From: Eublepharis macularius
Lineage: Eukaryota > Chordata > Lepidosauria > Squamata > Eublepharidae
Assembly (NCBI RefSeq): GCF_028583425.1
Contig: NC_072791.1
Coordinates: forward strand, 41,175,368 to 41,239,367
Direction of reading: 5' to 3'
DNA length: 64,000 bases
A program made the position numbers and the translations under genes. Positions 35,101 to 48,092 of the stretch are shown one piece after another. A model generated the notes under the pieces. It did no database searches, was not told the DNA's origin, and was given only the letters and a program-made list of their open reading frames with translations. How positions within the stretch are numbered: the first letter of the stretch is position 1; the number at the start of each line of letters is the position of its first letter.

Positions 35101-38100
35101 TAACACCCCTGCCTGCTCATTCAGTCATTCACAACCCAGAAAAGGCTATAGCCAGAAAAATGGCTTCTTGGGTCTGCTGCATTTCACTTCATAGTAAGAT
35201 TAACACTGGGATTATGGTTGGACTGCAAAAACTAAGATCTGCATTCAATCCCAGATAGTATTGGATGAAAGCTACTTTCGTGTTTGGATGCATGGAGATA
35301 AAAGTGTATCTTTTTGTGTGTGTGTCTCTCTCTGTTATGTGTGTGTCCATGTGTGTGTGTGGAACAAGTTAGCTGAGAATTCAGAATATGTTTTAAAATC
35401 CTTCCGATCCAAAGAAAGCAAAAAAGGCCTTCCAAGTTTTGTTCTAACTAAAATCTTAAATCTAACCTATTCCCTTTCCTCCTCTGGTTTGTACTCCCAG
35501 CAGAAGGTCACACATTTATTGAAATGATTTGTGCTGACAACAAAGTGCTGCAGGTTGAAATAGAAAGGAACAGTTAAAATGGCTTCTTCTGCTGCATTAG
35601 TGATGCCAAATCAGCTTCTATTTGGCCAGATAAAATATGCAACAGATATAATGAGCAATCAGTTCTGAGAGGATTGAGGGCTGTCTGGTGGAAAATGGTA
35701 GTCCAGGAAAAGAAAGACACCCAAGGTCTGCTGTGGGATTTCTTTTCCCCACTTTTGTCTTGGTGTAAGCACTCCATATTCTTTACAGTCAGTGTTTTAA
35801 AATCTGGGGCATATGCTTGTTTGATAGGGTTCTGCTTTCCTTTAAATTAGTCTGATCGCTGGGGACATAATAGGTCTTCTTTAGCCTTGAATACTGCCCT
35901 GCATTTTGCTTTATGAGTGTATTTATAGATATATAATTCATACCTCTTGGGCTGATCTCCAGTAAGGGCCCTCTGGCACTGGAATAGATGGAGTGTTGAA
36001 AATTTAATAAGAACTTTCTGAACTGAACTGAGAGGATCTTTGGGGCAAATCATGAGAAGCTACATCCTCTCCAATGCTTATTTTTATGGCCAAGATGGTT
36101 TCACTGGTTTAACAGTCATGAAAAAGAGGCAGGACCAGAAGAAAAAAAAAAGACTGTACACAAAAAGAATCCCGAAGAGCCTTCTTTGAAGTCTCAAGAT
36201 GACTATAAAGAGATGCACAGCATTCTCTCTGCCTTTTCCAGATGTGGCGAAAGACTTTAAATGCCAGGAAAAAACCCAGCACAATACAACCTCATCCTCA
36301 GGTGTTTGAATTTCAACATATAGAAGTTCTGGTTTGCATTTTATGTTTATTCCCATCATGCACTCCAACATAGGGGCACTGGGGAGGGATATTCTGCTTT
36401 AGAAAGAACTAAAAATACCCCCAACACAAGTAGAAGTCAGTTTTCATATCCTAGCCACTTGAAGAAAAGGAGATTGAATGTTTAAATTCCTCCAGAGGTT
36501 TCTTTCCTTGTCACGTTATGGACAAAAAAGAGAAAATCTTCCAGCCACAGATCGGGAGTGGCAAGAAATCAGATGATAAAATGGTGCTGCCTTTGCAGCG
36601 CAGTATTAATATTATCTTACCTGTTTCCTAGCACATTTAATTGAAACTGACAGGCAATACCACAAGGAAGGATCTCTCTTCCATTGTGGATAGTCTTCCC
36701 TTACTGTCAGATAGATATTGGCTCTCTTGGCTACTTTACAAGAACTGGCTACCACATACACTCCACAAGATCTCATTCACCTCAAACCTATTGAATGTAA
36801 GGAGAAGTTCCAAGGACACTTGTAGGAAGTATGGAATCTGAGAGCAAAGGATTCTGGTTGTTCAACCCACTTCAGGCTTCATATTTTCACTCTAAAGAAA
36901 AAAGCAAGTTTATATATTGCAGCTTAGGGAGGTTAGTATGTCTGGAGCCATATGAAACTTCTCCTTTGATTTTGGTGACTTTTGCTACTGTTCTGATCTA
37001 TAGTCTTGGATATTCACAGAAATCCCAGAACATTTTTGAAATCTTTACTGTTAGGAACACAGGATGTAGAACCAAATGTAAATCTAAAGAAAGATGTTCT
37101 GACTGCTCAAATTCCCAGACAGTTTGCATAAGAGTTTGTGTATTCATTTTCCAATAACTTTTTTCCTGATGAAAAGCAAATTAGATAGAATGGGTGGGAA
37201 TAATTGTTCTCACTGGCTCCGATACCCCACATTGAAAATGGAAGCATCTGGATTATGGCAGCATCCCTGCTAGAACTGTGTTTCTTCATGAATTACTGTT
37301 CTTCATGAATTACATTAAACAGAAGCAATTTTTCAAGCACGCATGTTTATATAGGATGTATTAGCTAATTAAGCAAACAACTATTCACTTAAGATTATAT
37401 ATTGAGGAGAGAGAGAGAGAAAGAGAGAGAGAGAGCATCAGGGCTTGAAGCACCTCAGATTGCTGAAGATCATGAAATACGGCCACATGTGAATATGATG
37501 CTAGCTGGTTTCATATAGATCAAATTAAGCTTCATTAAAATAAATGTTTTAATTTTTAAAAAATAGCCTCATTAAGACTGAGGGGATGGATGAGAAGTCA
37601 CATTTTGCAAATCATAACTGCATTCTGATTTACTTTACAGATAGATTGAAAGAAGAAGGAGAGAGTTCTGTTTACAGGTATCCACCACCACTCGAAGGTG
37701 TGATAGCTCAAGCTGGATTTGTCAGCCTAGTGCAACAGCTACATAACACCAGCCTGAGGTCTATGTGTGAGAGGTCTTTGATATGTTTCTTTTTATCAAA
37801 TACAATTCTTTTCGTTATATGCTATCTCTACTTTTTTAAAAAAGTATTTATTTACATGAAGTAATTATAGTTTACAACCACGTGAATTATTTTTTCCAGT
37901 CAATTAGCATTCATTCTTCCAGCCAGTTTTCCTCTTTGCCTACTGCAGCGTTGACTCTTTAAAATCCCATCTGTTCTGGCAGAAAGAGGTTACCATTTTT
38001 ACCCACTTTACAAGAATCCATGCTGGAAAGAAAAATCTCCATAGCACTGGCACCTAGACAGGGAGAACTTGAAAAGGCTGTTGGGGGAAAAAAATCCTCA

Positions 38101-41100
38101 AACTTTTCATGTCACGATGTTGGATTCACTGTCAAAATCATATCCAAGGATGGTGCACTTGAGAGTATCTTCTGGACCAAACTACAAGGGTAATGGTCAA
38201 TAATGAAATTTAGAAAATTGTGGAAATAATTTTGCAAGACTGAGATACTTGGACCTGGTAACAAAAGATATTCTTTTGCCCAGTATAGATGCAATAGATT
38301 GGAATAATTTTCTTCATTCATTCTTAGTCTTCCCACCATATTAGGGGCTGGCTAAAGCTTCAAAAAGGAGGAAACTGCTTGAGAGAGATTAGAGGTAGAT
38401 GGAAAAACTATGATTGGTTTTGTCGTCCCCTCCTATGAAGAGTACAAAAATTTAATAATGAACAATAAGTACCAAATGCACTGAACATAAAAGCCAATAT
38501 TAAAACAAACATCTTGCAAAATAAAATAAACCAAGGGGTACCTTCTTAAAAACTAAAAATAGCTATACACTGAAAAAAAATAAATTTCACAGCAAAGGTT
38601 AAAGCTTTTAACTAAAAGCAACAACAAGAAGGAGTCATTCGCTTTAAAAAGAAAAAGATCAAACCCAAGATAACTGGAAAAAAATGAACCAGACAAGAAA
38701 AGACAAAATCCAAAAGCATAATTTGTTAAAACAGAATATTAGACATACATAGAAAAATAGTCAGAAGAAAGCATACCACATTGATTTTATATCGTCAACT
38801 TACATCAACAAATTGCCCGCATGTTTTTTGGCATGAAAGAAAAATTTATAAAAGAAAGTTGTGTAAGAATGTTCTTGGACAAGCAGAATTGCCACATTTG
38901 AGAAACTTTTGTTTTTTATTTTGCTGCCGTTTTTTTTTTCATTTTTTTTAAAAAAAACTTTTTTAATCAAAATGTGTATTATTTTCATTGATTTTAAGTA
39001 GAATTATTTACGACAAAGGGTGATACAGGGAGGCAACAACACATACATCCACACCACATAACATGAAAAGAAAAAAAAATAATCCTGCACTAGAACAAAT
39101 TTGATTTTTTTTTCTACTTGTGTTTTTGTTCTTGTAAATTCAGAATTTTGATTTCCTTAACAGTACTTCTTGTATAATGATTTTAAAAAATAACAGTACA
39201 CTTTATAGAATTTGTGTTCGTTTACATCTCTACAGACCTGTGGTGCAAATCTCCAACCACTGCTCCAATGCAACCTTCACATGAAGGAGTACAGTTTACA
39301 CACAAGCAGTGCTTGGCAGATCACACTTTTAATGGTGTTTGAGAATCAATGCTTTTAATATTTATTTTAAAAAATCAATTGGATATATTTTTTAAAAAAC
39401 ATTTTCTTTCCCCCCCTGCTAGAATTTGGAGTGTGTGTGTTTTAAGGAATGGATGACTGCACATAAAACTTTAAAAGATGCTAAAGAAAGGGTGGGTGGG
39501 TAGAAGAGTGAAGGGAGACTTATGGGAAGAAAAGATGCCTTGGGTGGATGAAGTGGGAGTGTACGGTCTATGAGTGTACTACACAGATGAGGATGATGGG
39601 AGTAAATGTGTAAGTCAGTTGCCATGTCCATGTAAGTGCGGAACGGAGTGATCTAGCAGCATTAGAGCTTCTGGCTGTAAGGAAGGGATGGGCAATATAC
39701 AAAAACAAATGAGCATATTCATGCCCATCAACAAAAAGAAAGAACAAAACTCTAACATTGACAATCTCACAAACCCTAAGCTGCAACTTCTTCAACATGC
39801 AAATTACAAAAAGTTATTAAGAAAGGTAATAAGAATAATTACAGTTTCATTAACGTTCTCAAATTATAAGAACAGTTCAAACTTTCCCCCTACTTAAAAA
39901 AGCAGTAAAATATACAAACTAATAATAATAATAATAATCAGAGATTAAAAACGGAAAACAAGGAAACTAGATTTTATGCATTGGAATCAGAGCAACTTCA
40001 ACTGCAGCTCCAGTCATCTTTGTCTCATAACCAAAGTCTCAGCCACCATCTTTGAAATGTTTAATAGCAGGGAGTTTGTCGGCTTTGAGACTCTCCAGTG
40101 TATGCAGCCAGGATTGTTAAAGCGTAGGGGGCATTTTGTAGTAGATCCCTCCCCCGGCTCAAATGTAATCTTTTTCTTTTAAATGAATGCCTTTTTTAAA
40201 GAGTAAGTTTGTAGGATTCTGCAGTTGAAGTACTCCCTTATTTAAAGAGGGAGATAGAGGGGGGGGGGAATTCAGAAAACAATCCAATAATGTTTATGTT
40301 GTTAGATTGGAAGAAACCAAATCTAAAATAGTAATCCAACGACGGAAAAGAAATGACATAAAAATAGGCATACTTAAAAAAATAAAAAAATTAAATTAAA
40401 AAAAAAACATACTTTATTCCCAGCAAGAAGGGAGGAGAGAACAACTGTCTGGGTTTTAATATTTATTTTGTCTGATTCTTTGTAAAGAAAAAAAAGGGTA
40501 TTCCACACACTTTCAAAGATGAACAAACCAGATGCACACACCAAGAAGGAGGAACAGACAAATCAGTCCAGGGACACTTTTATCATTTGGAATTATCTCT
40601 CTCTCTCTCTCTCTCTTTTTTTCCTTATGGAATTAAGTCCCATATTTAATCTAAAAGTTTGGCAGGGAAAAGGCCACTAAAAGCCACACCCTCCCTCTTG
40701 CACTTGCCTTAAAAAAAATTGAAAAAAGTGAGTTCTCATTACTTTTAAGAAAAAAATAAATATGGGTGGGGGAACGTGCAGTCTGGATGTACGTCATAAA
40801 TAGACATAGGAAAAGATATAAGAAATCAGCTGAGATTGACAAATGGGTTATAAAATAGCTTTCTTTTACTGTAGGATGTTAATAATAATAATAATAATGC
40901 ATGCTTAAAGTAAGTTGCATTTAGGGAAAGTAGAAGAAACAGAACAGCAAGCTAGGAGTGGAGGATGGGGAAAGGAGAAGGGTGGTTAGCAGAGGAAGCA
41001 ATTCAAGGAACTGGGGGGAGGTGGTTGATATATCATTCCATGACTCTCCAGTAGGGGCAAAGCACACTCCTCAGGGCACAATGCAGGCTATAGGGAAGAC

Positions 41101-42538
41101 TGTGAGGGCAAACAGGTAGGATGGAAACTGGGAAAGGCACTGGGAAATCCATTGGCAACTCTTTATAACACTACAGTTGAGAATCAAGTCCGTGAGTCAC
41201 AAGTTCACAACCCTCAGTTATCCAGTCTTTACTGATAATAACCAATAGTAATGGGATGGCTAGTCACCTGGGAATGGTTTGTGCATTCGTTAATCCTTTT
41301 TCAAAGGTCTTTCCCAACTCAGTATATCGCATACAGCCTGATCCTATGGATTTTTTTGGGAAGAAAGTGTTCAATGAGATTACTCCCACATTTGCACTCA
41401 TAGGGCTCAGCCTTCATAGCATAAGCTCATTTCTCATGTGTGTTCCCAAGCCTTCCTTCTCAGTAAGGAGTAGCCATCCCATAAAATATGGGAGCACTTT
41501 GGAATTAACTTGCTAATGGGCAAATGAGAAGTATTGTTTACTGGGACTGCATAAAGTAGCAAATATTTGTCGAGTGCTGGATCAGCAACCAGTAGTAAAT
41601 GAATGAACAATTTGTCAAGCAATAAAAGTTTAGTGTTATATACAGAATACTACAGAAATATCACAGAATAAACACAAGGGTGAGTCTTCTGCATGTTATA
41701 AAGAGGTATTATTAATCAGCAAGATCTTAACAAGCCATTGGGCTTTGCTAACAGTAGGAGCCAATGGATGGCAGTAGCCTTGTGCATAGAGCCATAATAA
41801 AGAATTCAGGATGCTTTGGTTACTGGTGATTTTTCAAAGCATGATTAGCTGTACTTTCAGACTCCACTGAGAAAGCAAAGGAAAATGCTGAAAGCATTAA
41901 TTTAAGATTCACTGAAAGAAAGAAGTACAGAAAGAGACATTAAGCCCTCCCCCAATACATTCTTAGATATCTTATTGAAAAAAGTGTCCCAGGCTGGTTG
42001 AGGTTGAATGAGAGTGGATGAGAATTGCTCCACCTCCACGGAAAGGCATCAGGTGTGAGACCACACTGGCCATTTGGAGGCAATATATGGCGAGAATGGC
42101 CTCTGCCACTGCTGGAGGTATGCACTGGAACTCAACACTGCTCACTTTTAGTGAATGGATTGGGTATAGGAGAGGGTTAACCAAGGCAAAGATACCTGGC
42201 TGGGTTAGCTTCAGGGACAGTATAATCTGAGTATGTTGCTAGGTGAACTGAGCCCCATTGGGATGGCTCTTCAGGCACATTTGTAGAACACATAAACAAG
42301 GAAATACTGGTCCTTATGGAGTCTGATGGGGCTATTTCTAATGCAGAGTCCCTGGTTGCTATTCCATGCCAAATGTCTTAGCCTGTGCCCTAACTGGGTC
42401 TCATGAAATTTCACAAATGGGCTTTTAATTGTGTCTCAACTCAACTTTCAACTGCAGATCAGCGTTTGGTCTTGTAAAACTCCATAATCTTTGCCACTTA
42501 GATGTTCAGACAGTAAAGCTGATTAGAATTCATTTAAC
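32150..42538 (-). other. NRXN3 intron, sparse in mobile elements
   Basis: I see no coding exon on either strand. Recognised pieces are the MITE at 34186-34335, a GA run at about 37408-37435, several A/T runs and (AAT)n tracts (about 39925, 40880), and an old repeat near 41330 (GCCTGATCCTATGGATTTTT). The stretch 38440-41050 is very A/T-rich and repeat-poor. Confidence 0.5.
34186..34335 (+). repeat. GTTGCCAACTC-family MITE
   Basis: It reads GAGTTGCCAACTCCGGATTG, GGGAAATTCCTAGAGATTTG, GGTGGAGTCTGAAAAGGGG, then GTAAAGTCTACCCTCCAAAG and CTGCCATTTTCAGTTGTTGC. The same consensus is at 26158-26820 and around 43819-45595. The copy is shortened at the right end. Confidence 0.75.
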
Positions 42539-42541
42539 TCA

Positions 42542-42659
42542 GGGCCAAGCTACACATGACGAATGACACTTGAACGGCAAGTGGATTGAGTGGAGGGCAA
42601 GTGAACAGGGAGAAATACACTTGCTGTTCAAGTGTCATTCGTCATGTGTAGCTTGGCCC
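42542..42659. mobile_element. Harbinger-like foldback MITE, 118 bp
   Basis: The inverted termini GGGCCAAGCTACACATGACG, continuing through AATGACACTTGAAC, form arms of about 42 bp with one mismatch. TCA at 42539-42541 and 42660-42662 is a 3-bp TNA-type duplication. It shares its terminus with 20075-20276. Non-coding. Confidence 0.85.
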
Positions 42660-42901
42660 TCAGATTCCACGGTTTTGTCACTCTGTTTTCTTCCAACGCG
42701 CCTGATCAATCTCTACAAATTTTCCCTTCTTTTAACTGACCTGACCTTCAGACAATAGACCTTTGTGCTGCCATGGCTGCTGTCCTGCAGTCTTCAGTGG
42801 GTGACTTACAAGAGCAATGTCAACAAGAAGTGAAGAACTGGCTTGCACCAGTTAGAAAGAAGGTATAATGAGCCTGCAAGGTCTAACTCTACCAAACAGA
42901 T

Positions 42902-43310
42902 ATATTATCATAGAATCATAGGGTTGGAAAGGACCTCCTGGGTCATCTAGTCCAACCCCTGCACAGTACAGGAAATTCACAACTCCCCCCCCACACACAC
43001 ACACATCCAGTAATCCCTGCTCCATGTCTAAAAGATGGCAAAACACTACCAAGATCCCTAGCCAAACTGGCCTGGGGAAAATTGCTTCCTGACCCCAAAG
43101 TGATGATTGGCATTACCTTAGGCCGGTAAGAAGAGGCCACGAGAAATAAGCACTGACGTAACCCTTCCTGCCCTCCCTCTCATGATCTGCCTAGGTTCAC
43201 AGAATCTGCATTGCTGTCAGATGGCCATCTAGCCTCTGCTTAAAATCCTCTAAAGGAGAGCCACCACCTCCCGAAGAAGCCTGTTCCACTGAGGGAATAT
43301 ATGTTCTAGA
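42902..43310 (-). repeat. CR1 LINE 3' fragment
   Basis: The plus strand starts TATCATAGAATCATAGGGTT, then GGAAAGGACCTCCTGGGTCA and TCTAGTCCAACCCCTGC. This is the reverse complement of the 3' tail typical of CR1 elements, which end in repeats like ATTCTATGAT. An (AC)n tract is included at about 42990-43004. No RT domain is preserved. Confidence 0.8.
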
Positions 43311-43589
43311 TGCTAGAAAACAAACATTTGGATGCTACAACTTTGCACACTGGTTGTTCTGCACTATCTCAGCCATTCCCCAGACATTAGGATAAAACAC
43401 TCTGGAGACCTCATTCTCACTCTGGTTGTCTTTCCTTACCTAGAAAGTAACAATGTTCACATGGCACAATCTGTTAGACATGAACAATATGTGCACACTT
43501 CAAATGGAAAGGTAGAAACTGGCTCAGGCGGGATGTTTTTATTTAGTTTTCTCTCATCTACCATGGAAGGCTCTGTTGCTGTCTGGATT

Positions 43590-43793
43590 TAGATCTGCTA
43601 TATTTTTTCCCGCCCATCCTCCAAGGAACTCAGGGTTCTGACTTGCCCTTTTTTCCATTTCTCCCCCATGATAAACGCATGAAGTAAGTTAGCCTAAGAG
43701 GAAGGGCCTAGCCCCAGATCACTCAGCGACCTTCATGGCTGAGTGGTCCTAGTCTGACTCTCTAATCACTATACCAAACTGGCTGTCATGTAC
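43590..43793 (-). repeat. tRNA-SINE, minus strand
   Basis: The minus strand begins AGCCAGTTTGGTATAGTGAT, then TAGAGAGTCAGACTAGGACC, CAGCCATGAAGGTCGCTGAG and TGATCTGGGGC. It is a relative of the SINEs at 530 and 23498 with a different body. Confidence 0.7.
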
Positions 43794-43839
43794 CATTCAG
43801 CAAAGTGATTCCACTGCTAGGGCTGCCAACTCTGGTTTT

Positions 43840-45174
43840 GATGTTGTATCCCTGTTTACCAAGATTCCAGTAAAAGACACTATTGCACTGATTAATCAGA
43901 TTTTCCCAGAGGATGTAACAGCCTTATTCCATCATTGTCTGACAACCAGTTACTTCCAATGGGACAACGAATTCTATGAACAGATGGATGGGGTGGCCAT
44001 GGGGAGCCCACTCAGCCCAGTTATAGCAAACTTCTACATGGAACATTTTGAAAAAACAGCTCTAGAATCAGCACCCCACAAACCCAGTGTATGGTTCCGG
44101 TTTGTGGATGATACATTCATCATTTGGAGCCATGGGGAGGAAGAATTGATGGAGTTTTTGAATCATCTCAACAACATCCACCTGAACATACAATTCACAA
44201 TGGAGAAAGAAAGTGAGGGAAAACTCTCATTCCTGGATACCTTGGTCATCCGCAAAGCAAACTTTCAGTTAGGTCACAAGGTCTACAGGAAACCAACTCA
44301 CACTGATCGGTACTTACACAAAAACTCCAATCACCACCCCCGACAGAAAAGAGGCATAATGAAAACATTAGTGGATCGTGCAAGACGGATATGTGAGCCG
44401 CGCTTTCTCAATGAGGAAATTAATCATCTAAACCACGCACTTCAGGCAAATGGCTACTCCAGAAATGAAATCCGAAGAGCAATCAAACCCAGGATGAATC
44501 AAACAACCAAAGAAAAACAGTCTCCCACAGGAAAAGTGTTTTTGCCATATATCAAAGGAATTACTGATCAGATGGGAAAGCTTATGAAAAAGCATAACCT
44601 TCAAGCAGTATTCAGACCCACCCGAAAAATACAACAGATGCTACGATCAGCAAAAGACAGCAGAGATCCCCTCACCTCTGCAGGAGTATACCGTATACCC
44701 TGCAGCTGTGGACAAGTTTACATCGGGACCACAAAGCGTAGCATCCAGACAAGAATAAAAGAACATGAAAGACACTGCAGACTTGGACAGCCTGAAAAAT
44801 CAGCAGTGGCTGAACATAGCCTAACTCAAACAGGGCACAGTATCTTATTCCAGGACACCAAAATACTGGACAACACTTCCAACTACTTTGTCAGACTGCA
44901 CAGGGAAGCCATTGAAATTCACAAGCATAAGCAAAACTTCAACAGGAAAGAAGAAACCTTAAGAATGAACAGAGCATGGGCTCCAGTTCTGAAAAACACC
45001 AGGCCAACAAAACACTCCACACCCGACAATAGCCCTGCAGAGAAGATTAGCACATCAAGCACCAATCCATATGCAAAAGAACCGCCTCAGGATACAGTGA
45101 AGCCTCCCGCCATTAGCATTCCACACCCTGGGAAACTCTTACAGAATGACTCAGCTCAACCCCACCCCTCCTGA
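43840..45174 (+). CDS. Penelope-like RT/GIY-YIG polyprotein, partial
   Basis: The frame is open from the insertion boundary and begins DVVSLFTKIPVKD, an RT motif. The first ATG is at 43984 (MDGVAMGSPLSPVIANFYME). RFVDDTFIIW is the catalytic box, and LSFLDTLVIR with YRKPTHTDRYLH follow, as in Penelope RTs. The C-terminal GIY-YIG endonuclease includes GVYRIPCSCGQVYIGTTKRS, then IQTRIKEH and the Asn-less tail EIHKHKQNFNRKEE. No internal stops occur in about 444 codons. The N-terminal RT fingers are absent, so the copy cannot retrotranspose by itself. The product would copy RNA at nicked DNA ends in the nucleus. Confidence 0.88.
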   Translation, partial: DVVSLFTKIPVKDTIALINQIFPEDVTALFHHCLTTSYFQWDNEFYEQMDGVAMGSPLSPVIANFYMEHFEKTALESAPHKPSVWFRFVDDTFIIWSHGEEELMEFLNHLNNIHLNIQFTMEKESEGKLSFLDTLVIRKANFQLGHKVYRKPTHTDRYLHKNSNHHPRQKRGIMKTLVDRARRICEPRFLNEEINHLNHALQANGYSRNEIRRAIKPRMNQTTKEKQSPTGKVFLPYIKGITDQMGKLMKKHNLQAVFRPTRKIQQMLRSAKDSRDPLTSAGVYRIPCSCGQVYIGTTKRSIQTRIKEHERHCRLGQPEKSAVAEHSLTQTGHSILFQDTKILDNTSNYFVRLHREAIEIHKHKQNFNRKEETLRMNRAWAPVLKNTRPTKHSTPDNSPAEKISTSSTNPYAKEPPQDTVKPPAISIPHPGKLLQNDSAQPHPS

Positions 45175-45245
45175 GTAGATACAAATGACCTACATCTTTT
45201 CCACACTGTGACACTGAGAGATCTCTGTCTTTTGGTGCTACACCT

Positions 45246-45276
45246 CTGAAGATGCCAGCCACAGCTGCTGGCGAAA
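45246..45276 (+). ncRNA. hammerhead-like core at Penelope 3' end
   Basis: CTGAAGA (45246-45252) is followed by one base, a 6-bp stem (GCCAGC/GCTGGC) with loop CACAGCT, then GAAA (45273-45276). Hammerhead motifs are known in Penelope-like elements. Here stem III is not convincing and an extra base follows CUGANGA, so it may be a relic. Confidence 0.5.
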
Positions 45277-45595
45277 CGTCAGGAACTACAATGCCAAGAC
45301 CACGGCAAGACAGCCCGGAAAACCCCCAACAACCATCGTTCTCCGGCCGTGAAAGCCTTCGACAATACATCTGGTTTGGGAAATTCTTCAAGATTTGGGG
45401 GTTGGAGCCAGGGGTTGCTGAGATTTGGGGAGCGGGGGTACCTGAACAGGTCTAATGCCATAGAGTTCACCCTACAAAGCAGCCCTTTTCTCCAGAGGAA
45501 CTGATCTTTGTTGTCCAGAGATCATTTATAATTCAGGGAGATCTCCAGGCCTCACCTGGAGGTGGTTGGCAACACTACCAGTGCACTTTATAAAC

Positions 45596-47451
45596 TTGAC
45601 ACAGATTTCCTTCAAGTCCTCTTTTTCTGGGTGGAATCCCAGTCATGTGAGGACTGTGCTTTAATTTTTTCCCCTCATTTTGACATCTCTCTGTGCAGGA
45701 AATGCTCCCCTTGCTTCTACAATCTAGTTAGGAAAAGTTTTAGAAACATTTTCCTATTGCGCAACTCAGAGATGTTCTACCCTAGTTGCCTTTCTTTACA
45801 TGATGTACATTGACTTCCTTTTGTTACCAGACAGTTACTTTTAGAATCACTTAGAAGTACATTCCTGCAGAGCTAGGACAGAGAGCCAAATCCAACAACT
45901 TCCTCCCCATTGTAAAGATTGCTGAGACACAATTGAGATTTCAAGACACTTAGAAATGTACAATGTCCTTGCAAGTAGGTTAGCTGAGCTACAAAATGTA
46001 AGTTTTTTGAAATGCTCTTTTATCTAGCCATTTGTTTTAAGCTTCCTACATAAACTGCTGAAGTCTTTTTTCAGAGAGAGCAGCAATTCATATTAAAGAC
46101 CATCAGGAACAATACACTAAGGCTAAGAGGCGTGTGTAGATGGAAGAGTTTTAGCAACAAATCCCCCCTACACAGAGGGAAAACATACAGCACAGGTGGA
46201 CCTCTTGACAGGAGAGAACTACTGTCCAATATTATTAGCACAATCATAACCACATTTAGCTGGAACTTGCTTTAAAGCAAATATATGTAGGATTGCATCC
46301 TTTGACTACAGGACAGGAAGACATACAGCTCGGCATCTGGTATTGCTGCTGTTTGAAATAATTAGAGTTTGAAATCTTATCTATTATATGTTTATCCCAT
46401 CTTTGGAGAAATGCTCTTCACCCTAGAATTCACCCCAATAATTTAACCATTGGACCCCACTCTGTCTATGAGTTGGGAATGGGCTGCAGTGCAAACTCAA
46501 AGCTGGATAAAGGAAAGAAGATGAGTCATCAAGCTCCAAGGACAGAGTCCTTCAGTGCTTTCACATGTAAATGGCTCTGGCCAAAGTACAAACAGAAGGT
46601 TTACTATCTTACACCTTGCTAGAATTCACACTTAAAGGGACAGAGACTTGGAAAGCCAAAAGGCTAGAGTGTAATTTCTTCTTCTTGAGGCAGGAAGACC
46701 AGTACTTAGCCTAGAGGGGTATGGACTCTCAAAGGGGAGATTATCAATTCTCAGGACATGAGGAAAAAGCTGTCTTATGTCTTGGGCCATATGGCTTGAT
46801 CCCTTTACCTAGAAACTCCATCTTGGTCACACGTCAAGAGAAAGTGGGGAGAACTTCTAATTCTGAGAAGCATGAGGGTGTGAAAGATTGTCCCCGCGGT
46901 AGCTAGGCTGAATGAAGCGGGAGACACAGGCTAAGGGCTATTTACAAAAGGTATTTATTTTAAGGTTCCTGGCTTCAAGCTATGTGGTATTTGCTTTATT
47001 AAAGGTTTTAGACCTCCTCCTTTCTCCTCCAATATAAACTGTCAAGAAAGAAGACTATGGGTTGGACCTAGATTACACTGGCAATTTCCACTGATTCTCC
47101 CTTCTTGATGCAGACCCTGCCCCCAGACTTTCCTCAGGGCCCCCCATCCCCCAGAAGATTCATTTCCTGAAGATGATTGGGCTGCATTGGGAGGGGGAGG
47201 CAGGAAAGTTCCTTTCTGCCATTGGAAAATTTAGTCTGGATCATTAAATTTTGTCCATTAAACTTTCAGAAGGTATTTTTTGGGGATACATGAACTGACA
47301 CTCTACCACACCAACACAGACTATTTGCATTTCAATACTACTGATGAGCTCCTCGGGAGTGTGAAATTTCCATGGGATGGTCCGTATAATGAGGTGGAAC
47401 TCCATGGAAAGGAATGTTTTCAGCTGATCTCTCCCTTACACACACACACAC
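45596..47451. other. no gene seen
   Basis: No exon or repeat family recognised. An (AC) run at about 47438-47452 directly abuts the DIRS element and probably served as its target. Confidence 0.4.
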
Positions 47452-47680
47452 AAACAGGGTTAACATACCTGTAACTTATGTTCATCGAGTTCTTCTGTGC
47501 CGACACACATGGGTACTGCGCACGCGCAGGCCAGCCGCCGGAAGATTTTTTTATCGCTTTCCCAGCTCCGAAGGGGCCGTTTGCCGCGCGCCTCAGCGAC
47601 CGTTTCCCGCCCAAACGGTCACATGCTCCTCAGCGGCCAACGGCCCCTTCCCTCAGTTCTCCCTTGCCGCCGCTCAACCA
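47452..47680 (-). repeat. DIRS 3' inverted terminal repeat
   Basis: The core 47504-47660 equals the reverse complement of 53359-53515. It contains CACGCGCAGGCCAGCCGCCG and a T-run followed by ATCGC. The outer 50 bases (AAACAGGGTTAACATACCTG onward) are unique to this end and reappear inverted in the ICR. Confidence 0.92.
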
Positions 47681-47775
47681 ACACACAGAGCCATAGCCCC
47701 GATAAGACTAGAGCCATAGCCCAGCCATAGTACAGCGATCTGTGTTGGAGTTCACAGCGGGGTAGGAGGGAGGGT

Positions 47776-47867
47776 TGTGTGTCGGCACAGAAGAACTCGA
47801 TGAACATAAGTTACAGGTATGTTAACCCTGTTTTCATCTTCGTTCTTCTGTGCCTCCACACATGGGA
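47776..47867 (-). repeat. DIRS internal complementary region
   Basis: The first half (GTGTGTCGGCACAGAAGAAC to GGTATGTTAACCCTG) is the reverse complement of the left terminus. The second half (TTTTCATCTTCGTTCTTCTG, TGCCTCCACACATGGG) is the reverse complement of the right terminus. Joining both ends this way is the template used in the DIRS model to complete a circular DNA. Confidence 0.9.
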
Positions 47868-48092
47868 GAGTACCAAGCTTCACACAATAAGGAAGGTGGG
47901 GTGAAATCCAACTCAATTTTATTATACAACAAGAAAGGAACAAAACAACATATATACACATACCCATATGTTACAAAAGAAACATACCAACCCCACAACA
48001 TCCAGCAAGTATAAATACATATCTATATATATATATATACACCATATACAGCGACTTCACCTCCCCATTGGAGTATATTAACCAGCATACTC

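Larger units (their letters stand above)
43839..45369 (+). mobile_element. 5'-truncated Penelope-like retroelement
   Basis: TCTGGTTT occurs at both boundaries (43831-43838 and 45370-45377), a plausible 8-bp target duplication. The body carries an RT/GIY-YIG open frame and a 3' end with a hammerhead-like core. The 5' part of the RT is missing, as is common for Penelope copies. Confidence 0.85.
43815..45595 (+). repeat. GTTGCCAACTC-family MITE split by a Penelope-like element
   Basis: The left piece is GGGCTGCCAACTCTGG (to 43838). The right piece (45370-45595) continues CTGGTTTGGGAAATTC, AAGATTTGGGGGTTGGAGCC, AATGCCATAGAGTTCACCC and ends CCTGGAGGTGGTTGGCAACA. Removing 43839-45369 restores the consensus order. 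Confidence 0.8.
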